Shown: positions 46,401-60,102 of the stretch, one piece after another
How positions within the stretch are numbered: position 1 is the first letter of the stretch
Layout: the number at the start of each line of letters is the position of its first letter
Origin: Crotophaga sulcirostris
Taxonomy: Eukaryota; Chordata; Aves; Cuculiformes; Crotophagidae
Assembly (NCBI GenBank): GCA_013397455.1
Contig: VYZB01000342.1
Coordinates: 556,946-620,945 of the forward strand
Reading direction: 5' to 3'
DNA: 64,000 nt
Notes under the pieces: generated by a model
Seen by the model: only the letters and a program-made list of their open reading frames with translations
What the model was told of the DNA's origin: nothing
Database searches by the model: none
Made by a program: the position numbers and the translations under genes

Positions 46401-46999
46401 CATGAATTATTGGATTAATCTGCATTTCATCTGATGTTGTCAGTCCTATTGTGTGGGCTGTGGTTGGACCCAACCCAGAGCAGAGCTTCACGGACATGGG
46501 GCCCCCGCTCCTGTGCTGTCAGCTCAGACTCCAGCTCAGTGTGTTCAGACTGCAGCTCTCACCAATTCGAGTCACACTGCCTGAGGGAGAAGCTGCAGGC
46601 CTTCTCCAGTCAGGGAATGTCAGAGCGTGCAGCCCATTCATGGTGGCAAGGCTAAACGAGGGCAGTGATAGCACCGATAACTTAGCACAGTTACAGAGTC
46701 ATTGTCAGTTTCATAGTCATATCCCATCCCATCCCAGGAAAGGAGGTTCAACACACTCAGACATATTTCAAGCTTTTGCTGATGAAAGATGATCAACTGA
46801 ACTACCTTACAGCCCAGTTAAGAGCCTTCACCTTCTGTTTTAACTCATTGCAATGAATTGTTCACACAATGCCTGGGTATGAAGGACATCTGCATGCTTT
46901 TCCCAAGACTAAATGGTAATTTAAAACCTGAATGGTGGAAGAAAATGTTCTCTGGCAAGTCAGAATGTTGCCACTTGCACCGGTTTTGCTCCTGGCTCT
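37492..46999 (-). other. PPM1E: PPM1E intron 1, segment 37.5-47.0 kb
   Basis: AT-rich unique intron. Contents noted: a TA/CA run near 39478-39496, a perfect 10-bp stem-loop at 41878-41904, a 20-base T tract near 44762-44781, and a slightly GC-richer patch near 46440-46680 whose open frames have no recognised domain. No exon or RNA gene is supported. Confidence 0.8.
41878..41904. repeat. perfect 10-bp inverted repeat
   Basis: CAAAATGAAG (41878-41887) and CTTCATTTTG (41895-41904) are exact reverse complements separated by 7 bases. Too short to call a miRNA hairpin. Confidence 0.75.
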
Positions 47000-47002
47000 C
47001 CT

Positions 47003-47080
47003 GTTCATAGATTCATAGAGCAGTTTAGGTTGCAAGGGACCTATTGAGTCCACTCCCCCTACTCAAGCAGGGAAATGACA
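47003..47080 (-). mobile_element. CR1 LINE 3' remnant
   Basis: TTCATAGATTCATAGAGCAG precedes TTTAGGTTGCAAGGGACCTA, then GAGTCCACTCCCCCT and TCAAGCAGGG. This is the reverse complement of a CR1 3' end, including the remains of the terminal ATGAATCT-type short repeat. It is about 80 bp long and moderately diverged. Confidence 0.85.
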
Positions 47081-50000
47081 GATGTTAGTGTCAGGTTCTC
47101 ATAACTGAGTACCAGATCAGAAGACAAGAGCTAAGTCTGAGAACATTTACTGTAGCCAAAGAAACTCCAAGGCATTTAATACCAGAACATTTACCTTTGA
47201 CATCAGAACCTCTGTATACACGAGAGGAACAATTTATGCTGACATTTTCCATAGCAATGCACTTTTCCGTTACAAATGCATCATGCTCATTATATTCTTA
47301 TGCATAAAGAACAATGACCTTAAAAGTAACATTTCAATTTACAGGAAATTTTAACTAGTATGATCATCACACCCAAAGGAATAAAACGGTAAAATGTTAT
47401 TCTCTTCAACTTTGCAAACCACAGTAAGATATCAACGCAAACAACAAGCCTGTCATGATTTAATACATACGCTCTGGAGTGAGGTATTTTTGTAAGTAAA
47501 GGTTAATTTGCTTCTCCCTGCACAAATAATATTGATAATTAATAGAGAGCTCATATTCACTTATTCAGCCCAGATTTCCTGGAGATGCACAGCAGTACAC
47601 AGAAGCAAAATGACCAGCTTCTGACTGGGTTCTTTGATCTGCATGTCTCAGATTAATAAGGAAGTATCTAGCCAAGGCGCAAAAGAGCAGCCCATGTGAA
47701 AGAAATTCCAGCCTACCAATCACCTTCATAATTCTCTGTATTATGACAAACATTTCTAAAAGCTGGCAGACATTTTCAAACCACTGACTGCAGACTTGCA
47801 CATGAGATACATATAAAGATCACTGTTTTATTATCAATATACAGTAACCCTTTGCTTTTTCTTTAAAAGAAAAACCAGTTCTATGGCAAACATGGGTAAA
47901 GGAAGCAAGGACACTGATGAGCCACAAAAGTACTCTCAGTCACGATTTTGTAAACAAAGTTTGTCAGCAGAAGAGAAATGGGAGTATGAATTTATTTTAC
48001 TTCTTGAAATTATCTATTTGATTCCGCCTTTTTATCGCATCTCTGGGGATAAACTCAAAAAACAGACAGGCTTGCTTTGTCATATTTCTTCTCTGAAGAA
48101 TTTCGAAAAAGCATCTATTTGCACCACTGCAGGCTGAAAAAATCTGAACCAAGAGTGAGTCGCTCAGCTAGTTCCTGACTCCAAGGCAAGGGAATCAAGA
48201 AGACACTGTATATTTTATCCAACTGTAGCAATTACCCCCAATGGATTTTACACTTTAAAAAATATATTTGGGATGCCTCATTAGCTTGGTATGATGAATA
48301 AACTCCATCAATCAACATTTATTTTACTAGATTTGACTGCTATTACCCTTGAGTTGAAAAGGAAATGAAGAAAAATGTAGGCTTGTAGGAGTTGTTTGCC
48401 CAAGGGCTTTGTTATGGGTGAAAAAAAAAAATGTCAACAGTTGGGTTTTTTTTGTCTGGGGTAGGGGACAAGAATTATTTCCCTGCTTTAAATGTTCTTG
48501 TGAACAGATAGATCTTACAGAAAGGTAAGGATATAAGCTGCTGTGGTCTTCACAGTAAGAACGTCAAAAGCCAAAGGTAGTTGTATCAAGAGAGCTGAAA
48601 GTGATGACCATCTACTTGTTTGGCAAGGAACTGAGATGACAAATTGGTGGCATTGGTCTGGTTCTTCATATGTGACTGTCACTACCACGTAAATCACTGG
48701 TAGGACTGCCAGCAGCGTGCAGTTTTAGATGAGCACTGACTGGGGAACAGGTGCAGGAACAACCACCAGAAACCCCCAGAACCCCTGAGCTAACAGCTTT
48801 CTTCACTAGAATTATTTGCATTAGGAAGATGTCATAAGGAAAACTGGTACTGTGGCTGGCAGAAATTGCTCTGAGAAGTAACACAGGGCTTCAGTTTTAA
48901 GAGAGAAACAACAGTCTCTATCAGCCCTAAATTAAAATAGATTTATTTACAGAGCCTGTATACGCGCGCGTCTGTGTGAGTATGCTTTTAAATATAAAAC
49001 AGCAAGCAGACAGATGCTGATTTATGGAGAGTTAGAATTAAAATAGCCTACTTGTAGATTACACCATTCAGCACTAGGCTGTTCTGTCCTCTTTGACGTT
49101 ATTTTTATTTTTCATTACTGAATGCTATAACATTGTCTTGTCTCCAGTGTATTTCAATACCACATTCATAATACCACAAAGGTACTAACTGACCACAACA
49201 TTTCGATGATGTGCATAGCAAGACTTCCATCATGCAAACCACCCCCCTGCCCCCAATTGGCAAGTTTCATGTGCGCTCCCTATCTGTAGAAAGGTAGCTC
49301 TCATCTAAAAAGTCTTTATCTTTCTATCTTATCTCCAATAAAATACTGAAATGGCTCATGTTACCAAATAAAAAAAAAAATCTGGGCTTTTGTCATGTCA
49401 TATTAAAAGCTCAACAGTATTTCATTAAATAGCTACATTTGTTTTGTTTGATATTACACTCACAGATCTTACTCTTTCTGACAATACATAAACCAAGATA
49501 TTTGGCACTTTATCAACTATTCCAGACTTGGAAGGATTATAGATGTGCTGACAGTTAAATGGAGTTAGAGTTCTCTGCCAAAGATAGATAAGTAGCATGT
49601 ACTCTTTGATAAGTCCTAGCAGAGCCACACTCTGACAGGAATTCCTTTACAACACTACTAAATCTCATGCTATGAACCTCATTATGCACACTGCCATTTG
49701 CCCCATGAGAGGCTGAACTCCCCTGCCACCAATAAATATATTCCATTTTTTTCCCCAATTACATACATTCTGCTTTCTATTCCAGATTCAAAATAACTCA
49801 TCAGGCATGATGGGGTTGGGAGGGGGAGAAGATGGAATGCTTTTGTAATAGCATACAGAGATCTAGCCAGAATGCTTAATCTGGTTAGCTGTAAGACGAA
49901 AATCTGTCTGGTGGCTTTGTGACAAAGGAATGAGGCTATGTAGTACAACGCAAACACCTCATTTTAAATGTTTACAAACAGTGATTTCCATCATTTGCAC

Positions 50001-52311
50001 AGAGTTACTCTTTTGAATGAAGTTCCTGTAGAAACATTACAGCTTGGGGGGGGGGATTAAATCTTAGATCTTTAGTCACAATGATTCCTCAGCATGCCAG
50101 ATTTTTACAATATAATTACCCTCATAGGCACACACATGTAGAGCATGAGGATACATTGCCAGTACCATTCTGTAAAGGCAGATGCAAGTTGACTGAACTT
50201 CTTTCTTTTATAGGGATATAATGATGCTAGCTTCTGTAAAATTTGGTCATACTTGTACTCACTCTACTAGATGCTACATCATTACAAAATCCATTCTGAA
50301 ATCTCTTCTTGTCTTCAGTGTAAGTTGGTAAAATAGCAGAGCTCTAGCCGTGAAAGCATTCCTGCATGTGTAATGAAGATCTCAGATCAAACATCTCAAC
50401 AGATTTATTTAAAATAAGTGTATTATAATTTCCTAGATTATTACCTGCCAAAGCTCAGTGGGTGGTCTCTGAAGGCCTACGCCGTCAGGAATCCCAGGTT
50501 CTTAGAATCCTGTCATAGCTGTCTGCATCCACCCCCTCAATGCTTCCAGCTTCCCTTCTTCTGCTTCAAAAAGTAATTCCCTTGGTAGCTGTCACATTAA
50601 GCTATTGGGATACAGTCCTCCTGCTGCACTTTTGAATTCTAACTGAACCTGATTGTCAAGTTCACGAACAGAAAGCAAGTACAACCTACTGCAGTGCCTT
50701 GAGCTAATGAAAGTCAGTTCCTAATTTCAACCCTTAATTGTGATTAATAGGGCTTGAATGAAACTTATTCATACAGATGGAGAGATAACCAATAGAAAGA
50801 ATTCCTATTCAATGTGGCTATTTAGGATTAGGTATCATCCAGATTTGTTTCTGCAAGTTTACATGTTTTTCAGACAGAGGAAGATGGCAACTCAGAGTGT
50901 TATCACAGGAGCAAATCTGGCAAAGTTTAAGCACACAGCAAAAACTGGGAATGGGTTTAGACCCATATGTAGTCAAACCATCTTTTAACTACATACAATC
51001 ACTATATAGCTACCTTTTTACATAAACAGGCATTCAAGAAAGTCATTGAGAGAAGTCTATTCGCCGCAGGTGTTAAGGTGTAACTCCTGACTGAGAAGTC
51101 ACACCTGCCTCATCACTCCCTCTTGCATACTCTAGTGAGATAAATCAACTTAGAGTACAAAGTTTTTTTACATTCACATGGCATTCTCTGAAATACTACG
51201 TAGAGGAAAATTTTATCTTTTGTCAGAATTTTCCTGCTTCCTTAATTCTGAACAAAACAAAACAGCACAAGAACTTACATACACACACACTAACATACCA
51301 ATTAAATGAATTGATATTTTTAGTATGCTTACAAGCATGTTATTTTTAACTCATGAAACCAATTTTATCTTACTGGTGAGCATGGGCAAGCTCATTTACT
51401 TTCTTGGGTATTGGTAAAAGCTGTCATAGACAGGATCTGTTTATTTGTGTGCTTTATTTTTTTATTGAACACTAGCGTTTGGCCAATAGTTTGCAGAGAT
51501 AAAATTATCTGCAAGATATTTTCAAGCATGATTATCAAGGGTAACACTTCCTAAAGTGCTTTGCCTGTGGTGTCGCTTTTTGTAACTTTCCTGGTTTGTT
51601 GTTCCCATCAGTGTGATGATCAGGGTAGCAATTTTAGACACTTCACAGTAAGATTTCTTTATCGTGTCACTTACCCTTACACTGAGACTAGCAGCTTGTA
51701 TTTTCTACACACACTAACACTAGTAGTCTCTACTGTTTTCACGGATAGGGCTGCAATGGTTCTGTAACTACACACAGAAAGCAACAGTAGAAGTGACAAT
51801 AAAATTAATCGATCATGTATCTAGTTACCAGCACTCTTTTAAAAACATATCGCCTTATCATGCATATATTTTTGTTTTTCTCTGATTATGATTAACACAG
51901 AAGAATAATTAACCTTTGCAAGCAAATACAGAGAGCAGCAGCATCCTCATACAATTAACTGTACTCACAAAACAGACATATGTAAACTCTATTTGGACTC
52001 AGGAGGTGATAAAAAACAGATGAATCTGTGAAGCAAAAGAAAACTTCTGAAATGCTTTCTTTAACAGGATATCCAAGCATGTAGGCGGGAACATGGAATT
52101 TAGGGAGTTACAAATATACTTAATACAGCTGCAACTTCCTTATTGTGATATTAAGTCCACATATCACTCCACACTTAAATTCTGCTGGCAGCAAGAGAAC
52201 CGGATTTCTTACACAGGAGAAAGAACAAATCTACTAATTACCAATTCCAGCCAAATTGATGTATTTTTGGAGCCTGGAATTAGTAGATTAGTTACAGTCT
52301 TTGACCTTTGA
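47081..52311 (-). other. PPM1E: PPM1E intron 1, segment 47.1-52.3 kb
   Basis: AT-rich unique intron with small simple runs: an A run near 48420-48431, a G10 run at 50046-50055 and a CA run near 51279-51290. Open frames of 60-91 codons show no family features. Confidence 0.8.
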
Positions 52312-55300
52312 AACTGAAGTACATTGTCTTCCTCACAATCTCTAACAAGCAGCAACCCAAGTTCATTAACACTGGTTTCTTGGGTAGCTTGTTATGTCAA
52401 TGTACTTTTGTTTTTTATGAGACTTCTAGACGATGATAAATTCTCATTTCCCGCTTATAAAACAGTAAAATAACATGAAGAGGAAGATGTATGTTTTCAA
52501 ACTGCTCCTGGAAGTATAAAAATATCTATACCTGGTTTGAACACAGAAACATCAACTACAAAAGCATTTAGAACACTTATTTACCTTGCCAGCCTTTCTT
52601 TGTCATGGGAGAAACATCCAACACTGATAAAAGAGGGCAGTGAAGCCTGAGAAAGATTAGAATTCTGTAAATCCATAGTAATATCATTAAAGCTGTTGCA
52701 CTACAGCTATTTTTTTTTGCATCTATATTACTGAATAAATAAGTGGATATGGTTCAGAAAAAAGGTGCAGTTTTCACCAAAGAGAAGAGTACACAGTTTT
52801 TCACCTTGGAGAGGGAGAAGGAGCACAAGCCCTTTAGTTTTCATTGATTTCAGCTGTCCAGACTTTAAATGGAACTGATTGGGTTATTAGGTTCAATCAA
52901 CATTTTACTCAGATGTTTAAACACAGCCCATTAGGTATGAAGTTAGCAGGTAACTGCCCAAAGAAGTGAGCACGTTTCTTTTAATAGCCTTCTAGCTGAT
53001 CCGATATTTCAGATGGTCTAATCACTCTCAGGTTTTTTTAAGTTATTTTCATTTCACACAGTGTCTATTAAATTTTCTCTTTCCATCCCTATATTCTTAA
53101 AGTGTTAAACAGTGACCTCTATGCATGTTTGGAAAACAGCCCCACTTAGATTTCATCTGTTTCAGATTCTGTCCTGTCTCCTTGAAGAACTGTTTTTCAA
53201 GGTTTGAGTGATAAGTACTTAGGCTTGGAGGAATTTTTGACTCTTCAAAGCACCCATCAATTTCAGTGGAAATGTTTAAAGGAAAGAAAATGCAAATTAA
53301 CCTCCATAAGCATTGTCTAGCTTGGCATTTTCCTGAAACTTTCCATGTTTATCGTTGCCACCAGTATTACTCCAAGGGCAGCTATTTTATCCTTCTCACT
53401 GTAACCATCTGTATTGTCACCTAACCTAGCTCTGAGACCAGCAACTCCTATTCCCTGCTGCTCCAGTGGACAACAGTTCCATCACCAAAAATTAACAATT
53501 AAGAAAAGCAAATACAAGCTACTGCAGAATGTGTTTCCAGAGTATATACAGACACATTAGTGAGGTACAGGTTGCTTCCAGTAAAATACCTCACTGATGT
53601 ACTCGGTTCAGTCTTCTTGACTTTCTCCACAAGATTGGTTTTGCAGTAATCTTTTTCTTGAAAACTCTCTGAATCCTTATTCTACTTTTGTTCTACCACA
53701 ACTCTCAGATGCCTAGCAAAAACCCCACAAGATCTCATTATAGAATACACCACAATACCACCAGAATAACATGAAAATACAGTATTTTTTAAAGTAGTGA
53801 GCATACTGGAAAATGAGGAAAACATTCCGCTGGCAAATAGTATTTTAAATGCTATATGATCTTATGCTATTATTTGCTTGTTAATTTTAACAAACCTAAT
53901 TTCTTTTTATTCCCAGCCTGTAGAAATTGGGGGTTTACTCCCACATAGAAGCAGCTCTTTAAAAAAAGGTTTTTTCCTAATTTAACACCTCTGTAAGTTT
54001 TCTTTTCTATGTACTAGATGACCACAGGCAAAATGGAATGGTGTCATCCCCTTTTCACCACTGAAAAGAGGTATTTCAATTATTTTATCAGTCATTCAAA
54101 AAAAAAACCCCAACCTTTCAGGGAAGCCTAAAACAGCTCCCTAAAAAGCATCTGTAACCGGCAACAAGATATTAATAGCAAACCCACATGAAAGCAAGAG
54201 CATAAGAAAGTACCAGATCTTTCTCTAACTTAAAGGGACAGCATAGCCCCTAATGTCTTGCAATTAAGTTAAAGCAAGTACAAATACAACACTGCATAAC
54301 TAACTTTCAGTTCAGGAAGTCTGCCACAGTGAAACAAAGGTTATAAAAACTCTTTGATGCGTTTCTCTGTTTTACAGACCCATTTCACAGACTGACAATT
54401 CTCTAAAAATGAATGGAGGGAACATGGGTCGGTCACTCAGGCTGTGACATGATTTAATACTTTCTTCCTCTTTCTCTTTTATTACTTCATGCTACCTGAT
54501 TAGCTGTTTTTCATATCTTTGCAAATATAAAGCAGACTTCCTCAAAGTGCTTTCCCTTTTCTTTCTGTACTTCCTCAGCAGATGTTTTCTGTTATCTCTA
54601 TTTCAGATAGCAATTTTTTTCAGAGTTAGTTAAAACCAAAAAATAACCTCCCACACAAGGTCTTACTTCCAGATTTAATATTTTGCTCCACTCCATAATC
54701 AAGAGGCTGAGATTGCAGGACAGTTTGTAACTCCCTTCTTACTCTGAATGTGCCTGGCTAGATAATTTTTGTTCATAAAGGGGCTGATGAAAATTTGGTA
54801 TTTAAGAGAACCTAGACAGGCAATCAAGTAAGAATATATATACACGAACAGATGTGTCTTACTATTACATTTCTTTGGCTGTTACAGACCTTGTCTTTAT
54901 TCCTGTTAAGACGCACAGACATAAAATGGAACCAGAAATTGCATTACTTCATCAGTTTTCAGAAGATAATAAATTGAAATGAATCAGTTTCAATATGTTA
55001 ATGCAAAACTAGCTTTTTATTAAGTAAATTATATATTTTGTAATATATGAAATATATATCTTGTAATTTTTAAAACTGTTTAATGTGGGATTACATTAAT
55101 AGAAATAGGAAGACAGCTTTTACAAACAAATTTGACAAAAAATTATTTAGAGTTCATTGCTTTCTGCATTAAATTTTCTACTAGTTAGGATGAATCCAAG
55201 AAGTACTTTTCAGATCTATTGACTTCTACTATAGACACTGAATCCAGATAATTAAAAATGCCTGTTCTTACTCCCTGTTGATAAGATTTTTTGGGGGTAA

Positions 55301-56469
55301 TATTTTAGGATATTTAGTAATTTCATTGGATAAACTTTTTTCTTTAATCCCCAGAGCTCGAGTTAGGACTTTATAGCTCATCTCATGTTTTTAAAGACAA
55401 CTGTACTGTAGGTCATAAACATCAACAGCACTTAAAAACAAAGTGAATGTGAGGTGCTAAACCAAAAGTATCTAACACCCAAACACATTATTCTAAAATT
55501 AGATACAGTGTAATCAGCAAGATTTCAAGAATTCTATATGATCATTTGGTCATTCATAATCAGTCAAACTGAAAAAGGTTAACACCAATGAGGAAAATTT
55601 AAACCACTTAAAATTCATTCTCAGATGAACAATGCACTGGGGAAGAGGCTCGGGTTACTTAATGCAGGCTCTGTTCCCTCCAACCAAGTAGCCTGGGTGT
55701 ACATCCCAGCCAGACCCCCCTGGAAACTACATCTTGTTTCCTCTAAGTGGGATTGCACAAGTGTTTCACAGTGAAACCTGTAACCCTCTGTCTATATGGA
55801 AGACAAATCTTTTAATGGATTTTACACAGTTCCTACCATTGAGATAAAGGTTAAAGGCCAGGAAAAAGAGCTCACATATTTCTTTTAATTACTTTTTAAA
55901 GGATGTGCAGTATTGAGGGTGGGGAGGAGCCTTCTCTCCTCTGATCTATCAGGTATCATCAAAGGATAATGTATTGCACTTTCTCTTTAGATTTCTAAGA
56001 TATGAATATATCTGAAATTTCACCCTTTTTGGACATATCAAAACTAGTACTAATTACTTCTCTTTGACATCACAGAGGGATCACATATACAAGCACCACT
56101 TTGAAATCACTTCCATATGTCAAAATTTTAAAATATTCAGTAAGGATCCAAGATAATCTCTTACCTACTATAACATATTTATTTGAACTTAACAGAGCCT
56201 AATCTTAGTAGTTCAGCACAGTACCAATGCTCATTTCTACTGGGGGCACTTTCACAAAGAATTCACATTTGAACGTTAAGGTTATGATCAATTAATTTTC
56301 TTCTAAAACCTGATTTAACATTTTTGGAGTGCCAAGAGAAGAGATTACATTCATTTTATAACAGATACATCCCTTATTCTCTGTGGAGTACACTCCACTA
56401 AGAAAGCAGAACTAGGAACAATCCAATGCACCTGTGTTCAGCAAGCAGAAAGCACATCTGTTCCCCAAA

Positions 56470-56574
56470 CAGTATCACAGTATCACATGGCTGGAAAGGA
56501 CCTCTGAGATCAAGTGCAACCTAGTCCAACCTATAACCCAACACTAACACCAACCCATCATCTAAACCATGGCA
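56470..56574 (-). mobile_element. CR1 LINE, 5'-truncated 3' end
   Basis: ACAGTATCACAGTATCACAT (two short terminal repeat units) precedes GGCTGGAAAGGACCTCTGAG, then CTAGTCCAACCTATAACCCA and CATCTAAACCATGGCAC. The body parallels the copy near 28.5 kb and also stops close to the ATGGCAC block. It contains a small internal insertion around GTGCAACCTAGTCCAACC. Confidence 0.87.
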
Positions 56575-56882
56575 CAAACAGCAGTGTTCCTTCAAAACTC
56601 TAGAAAATATTGAGCTTCTGACTTTTCGTTACCTAATACATAGGTTTTTACACAGCTTTGCATAGGAAAGTGGTAATAAGACAGTTGAGAGCATAAACTC
56701 TTTTAAGATAGGGACCTTTATATATAAATACATGCATTCAATCATATTTGCCTCAATGATTAGAAGTCTTGAACAGAATGACACCACTTAGAAGAAAAAC
56801 TTGTAAAACATTTATTTTATAATGTATATCATGCCATATATGTAAAAGTGTACAATTAGTTTATATTAGCTTATTAGTTTAG

Positions 56883-56909
56883 ATTCCTACTTTTTACACA
56901 AGTAGGAAT
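56883..56909. repeat. perfect 10-bp inverted repeat
   Basis: ATTCCTACTT (56883-56892) and AAGTAGGAAT (56900-56909) form an exact stem with a 7-base loop. The stem is extended by one wobble and one A-T pair. Confidence 0.75.
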
Positions 56910-59900
56910 TTTAGGTAGTTGACCACTGTGTCCTCAACTGGGCCCACAGGTTTCAATAGGGACTGAATGTTTCTCCCAGTTTTCAGGTGATCTATTATAA
57001 ACTAATAAACCAAATACCTTATCAAAAAAATTATATTATGAATTTTATCAACACTATCATGTAATTAAAAACACATCAAGAAATGTCTAATTGAGCAAAA
57101 GCCCACTGCACATAAAACTATACACAGAAACCATACCTAGAAACCCAAATTTTAGTTACCTAGTATTTTCTCTGCTGAGAAACAGAAAAAGAAAGCACAT
57201 AACTATTTGTTGAATTCCCAACTAGAACGTGGGGGTTTCACCCTTCCATAACTTCAAGTTAGGACTGGAAGTAAAAATAATAATTCTGGAAGCTAATTAA
57301 TATGATTTGTAGACAACAGTGTTCGTAACACTAATGAGGAATACCTTAACCACATTCATTTCAGATTTTTGAACCTCAGTAAGAAGGTCATAGCCTGAGG
57401 TGAAAGGAACAGCCCTAGAGACAGTGCCAAGAATTTAAAATGCCAAGCTCTATTTTTATACACTGCTTCTATTTTTAGTTACATCATGATGGAAGTACAG
57501 AGCCTATAAAAAAATCATATTCTCAGATAAGAGAAAGGACTCAAATTCTTTCTTGTAAATGAAGTCCAAAAGAAACTAAACTTGAAATAATGTTAGGTAC
57601 AATTTAACAGACTTTACTAGATCATAAAAGGCCAGCAAAAATAGCTTCAAAATCATACCCTCAGAGAAAATGAACTTTAAGGAGCTACCCACAATTTTAC
57701 CCAATTAATCAAATATTCTTTTTATTGTAATTACAGCTACAAGAAAGTGCAAACGTTTCCCCTTTCAGACTTGTCTGCATCCAAGCACATTTTCCCATGA
57801 CCAAAATTTAGCAGTCAACTTTTAAAATCTGCCCTACCAACAAAAAAAATCTCAAACTTCCCAACCGAGCGCACACAGAGTAGTCCTGCAGCTTAAAATA
57901 TTGGTTCAGTTACTCAATCGTTAAGTTGCCTTTAGCTGTTTTCCATCCAATATAAACATAAACTGAGGTAATCCTGCAATCTAGTTAACTCATTTCACTT
58001 CTGTATTAATTATTGAAGTACCCAAGGGCAGCTATTTCCCTTGCAGTTGTAATTTATGACTGATGATTACTTCTTTGTAAAATGTCTTATTAAAGGTGGG
58101 TAATGTTTTCTTTCTAATGAAGTACAAAGGCACAGCAGAGATGTTTCCATAAAATAAGTCCGCAATCTGCATTCATTTTATCTAATCACTAATATGTTGT
58201 AACAACAAAATCCAGACTATTTGTCTAGAGGTTGATTTCAGCTAAACCAGAGATGAGGATCTACATTATAACACGTAGCAATGACCACTTACAGCTCAGT
58301 AGGATGTCATAGGTTACTAACAGGTAACGGACACATATTGTCCAGGACACATTTGTTTTTATAACCCTTTGCATTACGTAATCATGATTGCATTGCATAA
58401 GAGAGTCCTGCAGCACGCTTCAAAGAACATCTAATGTTTTAAAGCACTAACTGCATTTCAGCTCATTTTTCACACATCTTTCCTAGTCAGTGGGAATACT
58501 TCCTGGGAGAAAACAAACCAAAAAATAGTACACACAAAACAACATGAAAGAAGAAAATGATGCAGAACAGCAAGAGGTTATTTCAGAGTGATATCAAATA
58601 TAGGAATAAATGATATTTTCATTATCTGTGTACTACATGCCCTGTTGCTTTTGCTTTTAATGGGATCATGTAAGCAATTTAGCAAGACAACAAAGAAATG
58701 AATGTGAGCGTACACCAGTGACAGAGCAGCGGAGACACTGAAACTTCTACTGAGATAATGTAAAGCAAACTAAAAGTTTAAACTTCACATCAAGAAAAAT
58801 AATACTTTTAAGTCTTCTGTTAAAAGAAACACAACCAAGTAGACCACCATTTCTTCAAAGTATGAGTGGAGAAACTCTGCCGTTGCAGAAAGAAATTACT
58901 AAGAAATTTTACATAGAATATTTTTATCCTTAGAGTGCTTTGTGCAAAAAACAGTTATGAAAAACTTTCTAAAGAAGTGAAGCTTAACATGCTCATCACA
59001 TCCAAAAGACAGTTGAAAGTAGTTTCACAAGATGGCCAACAAGATTTTAGTTAGTCAAAGGTTTGAGTATCTTACAAATGAAAAGTAACATATTACAAAT
59101 AAAATTTATTACACAAGTTCACATACACCTTCTTTCTTGATAACCCAATCCAATTTCAACAGTGGTTATATAAGGTCCAAGAAAAGAAGGTATTAGCACA
59201 GGTCTAATTCTTCAAACTATTTGTATGCAAAACCAAAGAGCTTCACTAAGAGTAGTACGATCTATGCAAATTGCTCTTGGGTCAAGAAAATTCTCAGTGT
59301 GAAAAGCTCATAATAAAATTAATTCCCTTTAATTTGTTGTACTACTAGCATCATTCATTGAAATAAAAGCACTGGAATGAATATACTCCCATAATCTGTT
59401 CACTAAGAATGAATTTTTAAATGCTATATAAAGCAACTTCCAAGCATAGTCACCATTGCACTTGAAAAACTTAGCATCCTTTTAATCATAGATTAGCAAG
59501 GTTTGAAACATCACCATATACGTTAGCCATTACAAACTTTAAATAACTCATTTTAGCTGATCCTCTTTTCTAAAAAGAGTATCAAAATATCTGATTTGAT
59601 TCAATATTTTTAAAAGCGTGGGAGTACGAACTGAAGATGCCTTAAAAATGGTTTAAAGAATCTCTCACTATGTAAACTATTAATTGTGTTTGGAAGTGAT
59701 TATCATTAAATACCACCTATTTGTAGATTTTAACAACTTCCAGCCTAAAGTGTATGAAATGTGCCCACACCCCTATATGCTATGACATCACCATGATCCA
59801 ACATACGGGCTGATTTCATAGCACGTTCTTGTAAAGAGTAATAAGGCATTAATAACCCTACTGAAGTCCTCTCAACCTTCTGCATACACTTCTATCAGAT

Positions 59901-60102
59901 GATTTAGAATTACTCTACAGAGAAGTCTAGGACCAAATCCTCCCTGAGGACATGTCTAAGGCACTGGCAGCCGTATCCACTCAGCTCTACACCTTGGGGC
60001 AGAGCTTGCTGCGCACTGCTGAGTCTTTGGGACTCCTGGTCACTGCTGCTCACTCCAGCATGTGGCTGGCAGCAACCAGCTCAACAACTGCACTCAGGAA
60101 AG

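Larger units (their letters stand above)
52312..60102 (-). other. PPM1E: PPM1E intron 1, AT-rich ORF-poor segment (7.8 kb)
   Basis: No open frame of 60 codons or more occurs on either strand. The sequence is very AT-rich with dense stops and contains a single recognisable interspersed repeat (the CR1 tail near 56.5 kb). A short stem-loop lies at 56883-56909. Low repeat content may mean unique, possibly constrained, noncoding DNA. Confidence 0.8.

Noticed and set aside
46434..46792. Overlapping 73- and 113-codon plus-strand frames in a locally GC-richer patch
   Set aside because: Two frames open over the same DNA and Ser/Gln-rich compositional peptides; no motif.
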